This document shows, one piece after another, positions 17,013 through 25,304 of a stretch of DNA of 55,040 nucleotides. The stretch spans positions 1 through 55,040 of the forward strand of contig NZ_AYZQ01000006.1 in assembly GCF_001436115.1 (NCBI RefSeq), written 5' to 3'. Below the pieces are notes generated by a model that made no database searches, had not been told where the DNA came from, and saw nothing but the letters and a program-made list of their open reading frames with translations. The stretch is from Lacticaseibacillus brantae DSM 23927. GTDB lineage: Bacteria; Bacillota; Bacilli; Lactobacillales; Lactobacillaceae. The translations under genes were made by a program, and so were the position numbers. Every line of letters starts with the position of its first letter. Positions within the stretch are counted from its first letter, which is position 1.

Positions 17013-17828
17013 ATGTTAAGAGAATTAACCACTTTTCTACTGTGGGTGACCTTAGTTCTTGTGCTTATTGCCGGCGGTACGATAGCCATTTTCTTCTATC
17101 AGTCCCGTCGCCGCAGCCGGAATTATCTTGCAAAGAACGAAAGTGAACTGCGCTATTTCATCCAGCAACAGGTAGATAGCCATGGTGAGATTACCGGGTA
17201 TGAGTGTTTGCTGCGTCAAGAAGATGAATCCGGACACTGGCGCCTACCCATGCACATGGAGACCTTGCCATTACAGCGGGTGATTTTCTTGCTTGATGGC
17301 GTGTTTGTTAATCTGCCCAAAGTCCCGTACACGCTGGCCATTAATTTAGAGTACGAGCAAATTATCAGTCCGGAATTTGATTATTTCGTTCGCTGGGCCC
17401 AAAGTCGGATAGCGCCAATGAAACTTGTCATTGAACTGACAGTCAATCCGGACGCACGCTACCGACAACATCGGCGGTTTCTACGTCAGGTTGCTGCAGC
17501 GCGGGCTTACGGCGCGGAGTTTGCGATTGATAATGTTGGTAATCGCCAAGTTGACTTGAAAGCCATCGAATGGATGCTGCCACAAACCGATCTCATTAAG
17601 GCCTCTATGCGCCAATTCCGCAAAGAAGACGGGCAGTGGCTCGATTTGAATTTGCAGTTTTGGCGGCGATTAGCCGAAGATCATCAGATTGATTTGATGC
17701 TCATCGGTGTCGAAGATGATCAGGACGTTGAACTGGCAAAACTTTTGAATATCACCCATTTACAAGGTTATCGTTACGGACGGCCTGTGGATGTCTCAGA
17801 ACAAACGGAGGACAAGCTTGAACAATAA
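17013..17828 (+). CDS. Membrane-anchored degenerate EAL-domain protein
   Basis: The protein has 271 residues: a single N-terminal membrane helix (residues ~7-30), then a basic stretch and an EAL (c-di-GMP phosphodiesterase) fold. Kept positions are E64 (ECLLR), N111 (INLEY), E141 (IELT), K196 (DLIKAS) and Q251 (QGY). The DDFG motif reads D173-N174-V-G, and the first Glu of the A-E-G-V-E motif is Ile231. It is therefore probably weak or inactive as an enzyme and may be a c-di-GMP receptor or structural subunit. No GGDEF cyclase is in the window. Its 3' end overlaps the start of the next gene, a translationally coupled operon with exopolysaccharide genes. Confidence 0.8.
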   Translation: MLRELTTFLLWVTLVLVLIAGGTIAIFFYQSRRRSRNYLAKNESELRYFIQQQVDSHGEITGYECLLRQEDESGHWRLPMHMETLPLQRVIFLLDGVFVNLPKVPYTLAINLEYEQIISPEFDYFVRWAQSRIAPMKLVIELTVNPDARYRQHRRFLRQVAAARAYGAEFAIDNVGNRQVDLKAIEWMLPQTDLIKASMRQFRKEDGQWLDLNLQFWRRLAEDHQIDLMLIGVEDDQDVELAKLLNITHLQGYRYGRPVDVSEQTEDKLEQ

Positions 17829-18312
17829 CCGGCAACAATTATATACAGATTTATATTTCGCTAAGGGCCATTGGAGCCTCAAAATTTGGCAGACCTTGAT
17901 CGCAATCTTAGGCTGGTTAACGGTCATCGTGCCAATTGTCGTGACTGGGATGAGCTTTGCTTACGCCATGTCTGGGAAAGGCTTCGCATTCTGGCGGTAT
18001 CGCGAAGGGGTAACCGAAATTGAATTTATCGGTGTGCTCCTCTTATTCTTAGCTGCGGTGGCGCTGATTTACACGGTCAGTATGGCGATTATTCAAGTCC
18101 GCAAGCGCGAACGGCTGGTGGAACAGTGGCCAACGTATAATCCGCTGAACCAACACGCGCGTAATCAAACAGTGGAAACGTTTATGACTGAACGATTCGG
18201 GGATGCAGACTTTCGGGAACATGTCCGTAATTATCGCGTTGAACCCGACCAGAATCTCGAGACGGACCAAATTCAAGACTTGTACGCACAAAAGAAACTC
18301 AATGAGGTGTAA
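17818..18312 (+). CDS. PgaD-like small membrane protein (TTG start)
   Basis: This 164-residue protein starts at TTG 17818, six bases after GGAGG at 17807-17811, inside the end of the EAL gene. An ATG at 17791 has no ribosome site. Two membrane helices (about residues 23-50 and 70-95) flank a short loop, followed by a charged cytoplasmic tail. Size, topology and position directly before a PgaC-like synthase match PgaD, the accessory subunit of poly-N-acetylglucosamine synthases. Primary sequence similarity is too low to be sure. The stop at 18312 is two bases before the synthase ATG, so the genes are tightly coupled. Confidence 0.5.
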   Translation: MNNNRQQLYTDLYFAKGHWSLKIWQTLIAILGWLTVIVPIVVTGMSFAYAMSGKGFAFWRYREGVTEIEFIGVLLLFLAAVALIYTVSMAIIQVRKRERLVEQWPTYNPLNQHARNQTVETFMTERFGDADFREHVRNYRVEPDQNLETDQIQDLYAQKKLNEV

Positions 18313-18314
18313 GC

Positions 18315-19637
18315 ATGCAAATGATTGACCACCTTTTTGAGGTGACAAACGGCCAAACAATTGTGACGGCCCTTTTATTAATTCTGTGTTTATATCCAAT
18401 CATGGGCGCGTTCTTCTGGTTCTTCGGGGCGTTGAGTTATCGCTTCTTACGGCGGGACACTGTGGATGATGATTGGCAGGTTTTGCCCAAGGACAAGCAA
18501 CCCTACGTCACAATTATGATCCCAGCTCATAATGAAGAATTGATGATCGAATCAACCATCCGTTACCTGTTTGATCAATTGAATTACGATAATTATGAAG
18601 TGCTCATTTGTAACGATGGCTCGACCGATCAGACGGCGGCGATTGTTGAGAAGCTGGAGGCGGAGTACCCGAACTTACGGATGCTTGAAATTGTCAAAAA
18701 TAAAGGCAAGGCCCACGCGTTTAATATTGGAATGTTCTTCGCACGTGGTGAATATATTCTCAGTAATGATGCGGATACCATTCCTGAGCCAGATGCCATC
18801 ATGAAGTATATGAATTACTTCATTCACGATTATGATATGAACACGTCGGCCGTGACAGCCAACATGGATGTACAGAATCGCACGACTTTATTAGGCAAGT
18901 CGCAGACGGTTGAATTCTCGAGCATTGTTGGTGTGATTAAACGGAGTCAGGCGGCAGTGAATGACTCGATGTATGCTTACAGTGGTGCGAATACCATGTA
19001 CCGTAAAAGTTTTCTCATTGACGTTGGTGGGTTCCGCCAGAATCGTGCCACAGAAGATATCAGTATTGCCTGGGATCATCAGATGCTTGGCGCAGTACCG
19101 CGGTTTGCACCAAACATTGTCTTTCATATGAATGTGCCTGAAACAATTGGCGATTTATACAAGCAACGCAAGCGGTGGGCCCAAGGCGGCACTGAAGTCT
19201 GGCTGACGAACTTCAAGAAGTTCGTCTTACATCCATGGCGGCATCGCTATCAGATGTCGATGTTCATTGATTCGACGTTGTCAGTGATTTGGTCGTTTTT
19301 CTTTGCCATCACGACGGCCATGTACGTAGGCAGTCTTGCGTGGCAGGCGATTCAAGGTAATTGGCCTGAAATTTGGCACATGTTCGCGATGGCGTGGATT
19401 TTTGTGACCTTTGAATTGTTGGCTGGGTTATTGCAACTGATTACGGCCTTATTGCTGGATCATCGCGGCGCCAAACTAAAATATCTGCCCTTTGCGCCGC
19501 TATATATGATGTTCTTTTGGATGATTAATCCCATTACGATTATTGTGACATTTATCCCCGCAGTTAAAACCATTCTTGGTTTTGGCTCAGGAACCTGGGT
19601 GTCACCAACGCGCAAGACGATGCCAGATCATAATTAA
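18315..19637 (+). CDS. Processive family 2 glycosyltransferase, PgaC/IcaA-like polysaccharide synthase
   Basis: This 440-residue membrane protein has one or two N-terminal helices, a cytosolic GT-A domain and several C-terminal helices (from ~residue 310). Catalytic marks are D101 (CNDGSTD), D152/D154 (NDADT), the TED at ~246-248 and QRKRW at 284-288. This is the D,D,D,QxxRW signature of synthases that polymerise and export beta-linked glycans, such as poly-GlcNAc. It is the third gene of the EAL-PgaD-like operon. No PgaB/IcaB deacetylase is present, so the product may be unmodified or a different polymer. The upstream degenerate EAL protein suggests c-di-GMP or protein-level control. A strong terminator follows at once. 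Confidence 0.85.
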   Translation: MQMIDHLFEVTNGQTIVTALLLILCLYPIMGAFFWFFGALSYRFLRRDTVDDDWQVLPKDKQPYVTIMIPAHNEELMIESTIRYLFDQLNYDNYEVLICNDGSTDQTAAIVEKLEAEYPNLRMLEIVKNKGKAHAFNIGMFFARGEYILSNDADTIPEPDAIMKYMNYFIHDYDMNTSAVTANMDVQNRTTLLGKSQTVEFSSIVGVIKRSQAAVNDSMYAYSGANTMYRKSFLIDVGGFRQNRATEDISIAWDHQMLGAVPRFAPNIVFHMNVPETIGDLYKQRKRWAQGGTEVWLTNFKKFVLHPWRHRYQMSMFIDSTLSVIWSFFFAITTAMYVGSLAWQAIQGNWPEIWHMFAMAWIFVTFELLAGLLQLITALLLDHRGAKLKYLPFAPLYMMFFWMINPITIIVTFIPAVKTILGFGSGTWVSPTRKTMPDHN

Positions 19638-19677
19638 GAGGCTGTGACAAACCCTTGCGGGTGTCACAGCCTCTTTT
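19636..19677 (+). terminator. Intrinsic terminator, repeated hairpin family
   Basis: AAGAGGCTGTGACA pairs with TGTCACAGCCTCTT around an inner ACCC/GGGT stem, then T4. It shares the CTGTGACA/TGTCACAG core with the hairpins at 12485 and 22737. Confidence 0.85.
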
Positions 19678-19759
19678 GTCGTGAGCAGCATAGTTTGACA
19701 TTTGGCCAAATCGCGCCAGAATGGCAGTGTGAACTCAATATATGCAGAAGGTGAAAAGA

Positions 19760-20134
19760 ATGGCTCGTTGTGATGATCAATTCGCAATTATGCAACTAAT
19801 TACTCAAGCTGATCAGTTGGCCGGTCAAAAGGATGCCAAAGGTTATGTGGCGCTTTTTGCCGAAGATGGCGCAATTGAGGGCACTCAAGGCCAGGCCACC
19901 GGCCATGAAGCTCTCATGGAGATGGTGCAACGTGTTTGGCAACAAGAAGGGCAGACGTTACATTTAACATCCTCTGTCGTCATCCAAAGTCTCACAGCTA
20001 ACACTGCGACGGCCACTTCAATATTAGTAATCGTTGAGGTTACTTCACGCCAGATAGTCTCCTTGGCTCAAGTGACACACCAACTTGAACAAATTAAGGG
20101 TCAATGGCTATTCACGAAACGCTCGATTCAGTAG
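19760..20134 (+). CDS. SnoaL-like (NTF2-fold) protein
   Basis: This 124-residue protein starts at ATG 19760 with AGAAGGTGA upstream. It has the NTF2-like pattern: an N-terminal helix (CDDQFAIMQLITQADQLAGQKD), then YVALFAEDGAIEG, a helix (GHEALMEMVQRVW) and paired C-terminal strands ending in GQWLFTKRSIQ. Such folds are used by small isomerases, hydrolases and ligand binders. No catalytic dyad is evident. It is a single gene, with no operon link. Confidence 0.7.
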   Translation: MARCDDQFAIMQLITQADQLAGQKDAKGYVALFAEDGAIEGTQGQATGHEALMEMVQRVWQQEGQTLHLTSSVVIQSLTANTATATSILVIVEVTSRQIVSLAQVTHQLEQIKGQWLFTKRSIQ

Positions 20135-20194
20135 TGTTTTATTAAGGCGTGATTATCGACTATAATGAGCGCAAATACTTAAAGGAGGACCACT

Positions 20195-20764
20195 ATGGTT
20201 GAATATGTGTTACTCGGCATCATTGCCGTGGCCGTAATCTTGGTTCTTATTGGCCAGCGTTTGAACAGCAACCAGATTGTGGCCGCCCAACTGGCAACGC
20301 ATAAAATGATGTTTCCACCCCAGATTCGCAATGCCCGCCGAGTTTATTGGCGCGGACTGGTCCGGCAGGTTTCCGGCATGGCTGGCCTCAACTTGGCGGC
20401 CAAAATCATTTCGGGTTTGGCTGGGTTCATGGCTTTTGCGACGATTGTCCAACAATTCCCGTTGGCATTCGGGGCGTTGCGGATTCGAGTGCTGCGGTTG
20501 GTGATTAATTTCGTCTCCGAGATTCCTTATAGCGGCTTGTTGGCTGCGGGCCTCGCAATTATCGCTGCTATTTTGTGGCTCATCATGGCGCGGTTCCAGT
20601 TTCGGCAACTTACTGCAGCTGATGCCAGTCATCCCGGCGGGCCCAATGACTTATACTGGACCCCACCTGTGCAACTGCGGCGGCAGTACCAATTAAAACT
20701 GCTGACGCACGGCTTAATTCTGGTCGGAGCGATTATTTACTTCAGCTTCGAATTAGGCCGCTAA
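20195..20764 (+). CDS. Hypothetical membrane protein
   Basis: This 189-residue protein has about four membrane segments: residues ~3-20, ~65-85, ~110-130 and ~168-186. A basic loop (NARRVYWRGLVRQ) follows the first helix. I do not recognise a family. AGGAGG at about 20181 gives a strong start. It converges with an SDR gene whose stop is one base beyond this stop, with no visible terminator between them, so the two transcripts probably overlap. Confidence 0.6.
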   Translation: MVEYVLLGIIAVAVILVLIGQRLNSNQIVAAQLATHKMMFPPQIRNARRVYWRGLVRQVSGMAGLNLAAKIISGLAGFMAFATIVQQFPLAFGALRIRVLRLVINFVSEIPYSGLLAAGLAIIAAILWLIMARFQFRQLTAADASHPGGPNDLYWTPPVQLRRQYQLKLLTHGLILVGAIIYFSFELGR

Positions 20765-20765
20765 T

Positions 20766-21590
20766 TTATTTATTTTGCTGGATCATGCGCTTCAAGTTAC
20801 TTCGGAAAAGCTTAGGAAACGCGCGAGCCACGATGACACTCATATGATCACTGAACTTATTGAAGTAGCGGCGCTTGGGCTTGTTGTCAGTCGCCGCGCG
20901 ATAAAAGAGTTGCGCGAGGTCCTGAACTGAGGCGCCCATTCCTGGTGCATCATCGGCCAATGTGGCATTCATCACGTTCACAAGTGGTTCATAGGCTGTG
21001 TCTGGCTTGAGGTTCTTTTGAATATTGGCCCGGGCGACGGCGCCCCAAGACGATTGCGTCCCACCAGGTTGGACAATGATTGAACGAATGCCAAATGGCT
21101 CAACTTCAAGGTCAAGGGTGTCGCTCCACTGTTGCAGTGCTGCTTTTGACGCGTGGTAGTATGCGCCCAGCGGTGAATAGATGTCGCCACCGACGGAAGA
21201 AATGTTGACGATACGCCCGCTGTGCTGAGCTCGCATTGTTGGCAGGAAAAACTGCGTGAGGGCAACGGCGCCAAAGAAGTTGGTGTCAAATTGGCGCCGG
21301 ATATGAGCCATCGTCGTATCTTCCACAGGGCCATTTTCGCCGTAACCGGCGTTATTAATCAACACATCAATCCGGTGTTGCTCATCGAGAATGGTTTGTC
21401 CAAAATTGGTGACTGATTCGGGATCTGTCACGTCGAGAAATAATGCGCGGGTGTTCGCGCCTGTCGGAATGTTGTCAATGTGCCGCGCGCCCCCATAAAC
21501 AATCCAACCTTTTTGCGTGAAAAGTTCTAAGGCGGCCTTGCCCATGCCATTTGAAGCCCCAGTAATTGCAACTACTTTTTGATTTGTCAT
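20766..21590 (-). CDS. Short-chain dehydrogenase/reductase
   Basis: This is a 274-residue classical SDR. The cofactor motif is AITGASNGMG (TGxxxGxG), with NNAGYG, a catalytic Ser in VNISSVGG and the YxxxK dyad in YYHASK. It would oxidise or reduce an unknown small substrate with NAD(P). The start is ATG 21590, after AAAGGAG. It lies divergent from a TetR regulator with an 11-bp inverted repeat in between, so it is the likely regulated target. Confidence 0.9.
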   Translation of the reverse strand: MTNQKVVAITGASNGMGKAALELFTQKGWIVYGGARHIDNIPTGANTRALFLDVTDPESVTNFGQTILDEQHRIDVLINNAGYGENGPVEDTTMAHIRRQFDTNFFGAVALTQFFLPTMRAQHSGRIVNISSVGGDIYSPLGAYYHASKAALQQWSDTLDLEVEPFGIRSIIVQPGGTQSSWGAVARANIQKNLKPDTAYEPLVNVMNATLADDAPGMGASVQDLAQLFYRAATDNKPKRRYFNKFSDHMSVIVARAFPKLFRSNLKRMIQQNK

Positions 21591-21621
21591 GATTTTCTCC
21601 TTTGCCAATCGGCTTAAAAAT

Positions 21622-21656
21622 GTTACACTTGTAACCATCGATGTGACAAGTGTAAC
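21622..21656. promoter_or_regulatory. TetR-type operator inverted repeat
   Basis: GTTACACTTGT at 21622-21632 faces its exact complement ACAAGTGTAAC at 21646-21656. It lies between the divergent SDR and TetR genes, where a TetR dimer or pair of dimers would bind. Confidence 0.65.
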
Positions 21657-21718
21657 TTCGTGTCATCGGCTATGCAAGTCCGTTGATCACAGATGTGACA
21701 AAAAAGGAGAAATTGTCA

Positions 21719-22261
21719 ATGCCAGGTGTCAGTGAGAATACACGTGAGTATCTATTAGGGGCGTTAGCACGCCTCATCGAGAAAAAGGATTTTGATGCCA
21801 TTTCTGTGAGTGAACTGACCAAAGTGGCTGGGATTTCGCGGATGACGTTTTATCGGCATTACGGCAACGTGGCCGATGTCCTCAGCCAAGAGTTGGCGCG
21901 ATTGGTGGCCATGTTACCAGAGTACAAACATCTTCCGGTGCAAGAATATGGTGCGGCGATGATGTTTTATATGCGGTTTTTCAGTGAACATGCTGAGTTC
22001 CTGCAACTCTTATTAAAAGCAGGCCAAGAGGCAATGCTGCGGCAGGCCGTGATGACAGTGATGACAAATTTAGCAGCATCTAAGGAATCGTTACAAAACT
22101 TCACCGATGCTGAGAAACGGTACTACATTTTGTATCAAGCAGCAGGCTTGGACAGCGTCATTATTGATTGGTTGGCACATGGTCAGCAGGAAACGCCGGA
22201 ACAAATGGCCACCTTTATCCAAAAAACCTGGCCACCAATGGATGTCGCGCCTAACGCATAA
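21719..22261 (+). CDS. TetR-family transcriptional regulator
   Basis: The protein has 180 residues. The N-terminal DNA-binding domain has the helix-turn-helix AISVSELTKVAGISRMTFYRHYGN (about residues 30-55). The C-terminal half is an all-helical ligand-binding and dimer domain like the TetR_C groups of lactobacilli. ATG 21719 follows AAGGAG. It probably represses the divergent SDR gene and itself through the inverted repeat at 21622-21656. The ligand is unknown. Confidence 0.9.
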   Translation: MPGVSENTREYLLGALARLIEKKDFDAISVSELTKVAGISRMTFYRHYGNVADVLSQELARLVAMLPEYKHLPVQEYGAAMMFYMRFFSEHAEFLQLLLKAGQEAMLRQAVMTVMTNLAASKESLQNFTDAEKRYYILYQAAGLDSVIIDWLAHGQQETPEQMATFIQKTWPPMDVAPNA

Positions 22262-22329
22262 TTAACCCATGCCAATTGGTGGCTTACCTGCTATACTAAC
22301 CGTAAAAATACGCGGAAGGATTTGAGCTT

Positions 22330-22734
22330 ATGGCACAGCCAACGCTGGATGACGGGTTATATGTCACGATCACAGGGATGAATCACTATTTTGACTTGGC
22401 GCCGTTTGATATCGGTACCTATCTCTTGTTGCAAAAAGATCCGACCAATGTCCATGATGATGAAGCGATTGCTGCCGTGTTGCCAGTTATTGGCAAGGTG
22501 GGTTATGTCGCCAATAATACCTGGACTAAGGCGCGAGGGACATTGAGCGCAGGGCGTTTGTATAACCTGGTGCCCGAAAAAAGTTTGGCCATCGTTCAGT
22601 TTATGCTCAAAGATCAGCTGATTGCTCGCGTATTTCCTGAGTTTGCCCCCACGTGGGAAGTTGGGTTGAAACGCAACGAGGCCGCGATTAATGAAGACTT
22701 CTTTGCTGAGTTGCAAGCGCGATTTAAAGACTAA
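22330..22734 (+). CDS. Stand-alone HIRAN-domain protein
   Basis: This is a 134-residue protein. Residues ~10-65 match the HIRAN pattern: YVTITGMNHYFDL, then GTYLLLQKDPTNVHDDEAIAAV and GKVGYVANN. HIRAN domains bind DNA ends or stalled forks as parts of helicases such as HLTF. Here there is no helicase, only a ~65-residue C-terminal extension. Small HIRAN proteins of unknown role occur in Firmicutes. It is a single gene with a TATACT -10 box near 22293 and a strong terminator. Confidence 0.7.
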   Translation: MAQPTLDDGLYVTITGMNHYFDLAPFDIGTYLLLQKDPTNVHDDEAIAAVLPVIGKVGYVANNTWTKARGTLSAGRLYNLVPEKSLAIVQFMLKDQLIARVFPEFAPTWEVGLKRNEAAINEDFFAELQARFKD

Positions 22735-22736
22735 AA

Positions 22737-22774
22737 AAGGGGTTGTGACAAAAGTAGTTTTGTCACAACCCCTT
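22737..22774. terminator. Bidirectional intrinsic terminator, repeated hairpin family
   Basis: AAGGGGTTGTGACAAAA pairs perfectly with TTTTGTCACAACCCCTT. The arms are nearly identical to those at 12485-12521. It separates the convergent HIRAN and SDR-like genes. Confidence 0.85.
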
Positions 22775-22782
22775 CTTATTGG

Positions 22783-23439
22783 TTAACGTTTGCCGTAAAT
22801 CAGTTCTGGTTCTTTACGTTGGGTTGCTTGGTCATAGAAGGCTTGGGCAATGGTGTCTGGGTTTTGCTTGCCATCATTACCTTCACGGATATAAGTCCAA
22901 ATGTTGACCAGCCCTGAGAAGACGCCATCTTTAGCCAAGTCTTTGTTCAAGGACAAGGCGAAATTGTGAACGGCTGCCTTACCCATGGATTGCGAAGCAT
23001 CCGTAGTCCCAGGTTTTTCAGCCACCACACTGTTGGTGAACAGAATGGCACCTTTAGTCTGCTTGAGTAATGGAATCGTGGCATTAGCGATTTGGACGGC
23101 ACTGCCGACGTTGACTTGTAAGTCTTGCATGATTTCATCGCCAGTAAAGGTACTTGGGCGGCCCTTACGCCGAACGGTGGCGTTGAAGACCACGGTATCC
23201 AAATCGCCGAGCTTGCTAATGGCGTCAACGGACTTGTTAATGCTATCGAAGTCGGATAGGTCGACAGGAATGGCGGTTGCAGTCACGCCTTCAGCGGCCA
23301 ATGCGGCTTGCACTTGTTTCAAATGATCTTGATCACGTTCCAATAAGGCAATGCTATAACCCTGTTTACCGAAGACTGAACCTAAAGCTTGACCCAAGCC
23401 GGCTTTACCGACCCCATAAACTGCTAAAACTTTTGCCAT
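22783..23439 (-). CDS. SDR-family protein
   Basis: This 218-residue protein starts at ATG 23439, with GAGGTGA upstream. The N-terminus is VLAVYGVGKAGLGQALG, a GxGxxG-type Rossmann motif, followed by VDLSDFDS and the NAT motif (VFNATVRRKG, in place of NNAG). The catalytic Ser/Tyr/Lys are not clear: TNSVVAEKPG sits at the Ser position, and the usual YxxxK is replaced by a region containing QSMGKAAVHNFAL, where Met takes the Tyr place. It may be a non-catalytic NAD(P) binder. There is no obvious regulator beside it. Confidence 0.75.
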   Translation of the reverse strand: MAKVLAVYGVGKAGLGQALGSVFGKQGYSIALLERDQDHLKQVQAALAAEGVTATAIPVDLSDFDSINKSVDAISKLGDLDTVVFNATVRRKGRPSTFTGDEIMQDLQVNVGSAVQIANATIPLLKQTKGAILFTNSVVAEKPGTTDASQSMGKAAVHNFALSLNKDLAKDGVFSGLVNIWTYIREGNDGKQNPDTIAQAFYDQATQRKEPELIYGKR

Positions 23440-23566
23440 ATAACTCACCTCATCATTTGTCTTGATGCGGTTATACTAATTGTAAAATCACAAAAATGGA
23501 AATATTTGGTCTTGCCGCCCGCCGTGACAAGGCTATTTTTAATGTGTGTTTGAAGAAAGTGCCCGT

Positions 23567-24742
23567 TTACCGCCACTTTTTGAGCAAACCAGTCAAGATT
23601 AAGGCCAAAGCAGCGAGGACCATCCCCGCAATCGGGGTTAAGCCCAAGCCAACGTGATCCGCAATCTGTCCCCCAACGGCCGAACCAATCATGATGCCGA
23701 CATTGAAAGCCGAAATATTCAACGCGGATGCCATCTGGACGTCTTCAGGTAAGTTCTTCTCGGCAATTTGCATGGTGAAGAGTTGCAGGCCGGGGACATT
23801 CATGAAGGCCAGTAAGCCCATGAGCAGAATCAAAATCAAACCAATCATTTGATGACCTAAGCCAAAGAGCATGGCAGTCATGACAACAAATAAGGCGCCA
23901 AACATCCAGGCCAAGGCATTGAGTGGTTCAGTATTGCCCACGCGGCCACCCACAATATTCCCAATAGCGACGGCTAATCCGTAAGCGATTAGGATGAAGA
24001 CCATCACACCTGATGACCAGCCAGCATCGGTCAAAATGGTGGTTAAGAATGTATAGACTGGGAAGCTGGCCCCATAACCAATCGCGGTGACGATTAAGCC
24101 GACCGTTAATTCCTTTTGCTTAAAAATCCGAAGCAAACTGCCACGCCGACCAGGGATGGGTTGGGGCAAATTGCTTGGGACTAAGAAATAGTTACCAATC
24201 AAGGCAATGAAGCCGATGGCGGCAATAACGATGAATGATGCACGCCAGCTAGCGTGTTGCCCAATGAAGGTCCCCAGTGGTACCCCAGTTACGGTGGCCA
24301 CGGTCAAGCCGGTGAACATCGTCGCAATGGCCGAGGCGCGTTTGCTTGGCTCAACCACATTGGCCGCGATGACAGTTGCGACTGACATGAAGAGGCCGTG
24401 GGCAAAGGCAGCGACCACGCGGCCGACAAGTAACATCGCAAAGTTTGGCGCAATCGCCGTCAATAAATTGCCCAGGATAAAGGTCACCATAATGGCTAAC
24501 AACAGGCCTTTGCGTGGGAACCGGCCTGTGAGTGCGGTCAGTAATGGCGCACCAATCATAATCCCAGCCGCATAGACTGACACCGTCATACTCGCGGTGC
24601 TCAGGCTAATACCGAAACTGTCAATAATCAGCGGCATCACGCCCACGCTAATAAATTCAGTTGAGCCAATGGCAAAGGCGCTGAGGGCCAACGCCAGTAA
24701 CGTCAGTGTCGGTGCCACAGCATGTGTTTCTGTTTTCTCCAT
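23567..24742 (-). CDS. MFS drug/sugar efflux transporter (DHA1 type)
   Basis: This 391-residue protein has 12 predicted membrane helices. The N-terminal helix TLLALALSAFAIGSTEFISVGVMPLI and the loop TGRFPRKGLLL (motif A) place it with the YdhP/AraJ-like DHA1 family of proton-coupled exporters. AGGAGG precedes the ATG. It lies divergent from an HxlR regulator with an inverted repeat in the shared region, so it is probably an inducible efflux pump. The substrate is unknown. Confidence 0.9.
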   Translation of the reverse strand: MEKTETHAVAPTLTLLALALSAFAIGSTEFISVGVMPLIIDSFGISLSTASMTVSVYAAGIMIGAPLLTALTGRFPRKGLLLAIMVTFILGNLLTAIAPNFAMLLVGRVVAAFAHGLFMSVATVIAANVVEPSKRASAIATMFTGLTVATVTGVPLGTFIGQHASWRASFIVIAAIGFIALIGNYFLVPSNLPQPIPGRRGSLLRIFKQKELTVGLIVTAIGYGASFPVYTFLTTILTDAGWSSGVMVFILIAYGLAVAIGNIVGGRVGNTEPLNALAWMFGALFVVMTAMLFGLGHQMIGLILILLMGLLAFMNVPGLQLFTMQIAEKNLPEDVQMASALNISAFNVGIMIGSAVGGQIADHVGLGLTPIAGMVLAALALILTGLLKKWR

Positions 24743-24816
24743 CTTAATTCCTCCTGTGTCGTTGCGTTACGTACGAATTTTCATTATACTGGGTAGATTC
24801 ATAAAGACAATTACGT

Positions 24817-24845
24817 ACTAAAAAGTGCGATACACACCTTTTAGT
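24817..24845. promoter_or_regulatory. Inverted repeat between MFS and HxlR genes
   Basis: ACTAAAAAGTG (24817-24827) faces CACCTTTTAGT (24835-24845), with one mismatch. It lies just upstream of the HxlR ribosome site and is a probable operator for that regulator. Confidence 0.5.
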
Positions 24846-24862
24846 GCCTATAGGAGGCTATT

Positions 24863-25252
24863 ATGGCAGATAAGACCTATAACATCGGCGTTGAAGCCAC
24901 GATGGAAGTGATTGGTGGTAAGTGGAAAGCCATCATTCTCTGTCATCTGCGACACGATACGATGCGAACGAGTGAATTGCGGCGGGCCATTCCCCAGATC
25001 ACGCAAAAAATGCTCACGCAACAATTGCGTGAGTTAGAAGCAGATGGCATCGTGCAGCGCCGCGTGTACGAACAGGTGCCGCCTAAGGTTGAGTATTGCT
25101 TAACTGAACGGGGAGAGAGTTTGAACATGATTTTGAATCAACTATGTAAGTGGGGCGAAGCCAATATTGATGAGCGCCGCGCTAAGGGTGAAGTGATTGA
25201 ACTGATTCACCGCGACGACGTGAGCCTCGAACAAAATCAATCTGCATCATAA
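24863..25252 (+). CDS. HxlR-family transcriptional regulator
   Basis: This 129-residue winged-helix protein has the family core VIGGKWKAIILCHL, MRTSELRRAIPQITQKMLTQ, LREL and VEYCLTERGESL. Redox-sensing relatives (HypR, YodB, HxlR) carry an N-terminal Cys in a C-P-V-E context; here it reads I-G-V-E, so that Cys is missing. Other Cys residues (LCHL, YCLT, LCKW) exist. It probably represses the divergent MFS gene and itself. The inducer is unknown. Confidence 0.9.
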   Translation: MADKTYNIGVEATMEVIGGKWKAIILCHLRHDTMRTSELRRAIPQITQKMLTQQLRELEADGIVQRRVYEQVPPKVEYCLTERGESLNMILNQLCKWGEANIDERRAKGEVIELIHRDDVSLEQNQSAS

Positions 25253-25258
25253 ACATGT

Positions 25259-25298
25259 GAGTTGGACCCGGTGAATTGAATCGGGTCCAACTCTTTTT
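25259..25298. terminator. Bidirectional intrinsic terminator
   Basis: GAGTTGGACCCG pairs perfectly with CGGGTCCAACTC around an A/T-rich loop, followed by T6. It ends the HxlR gene and the convergent MntR-like gene. Confidence 0.9.
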
Positions 25299-25304
25299 TA
25301 ATGT

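Noticed and set aside
17791-17817. ATG 17791 as the start of the PgaD-like protein
   Set aside because: No ribosome site precedes it, whereas TTG 17818 has GGAGG six bases upstream.
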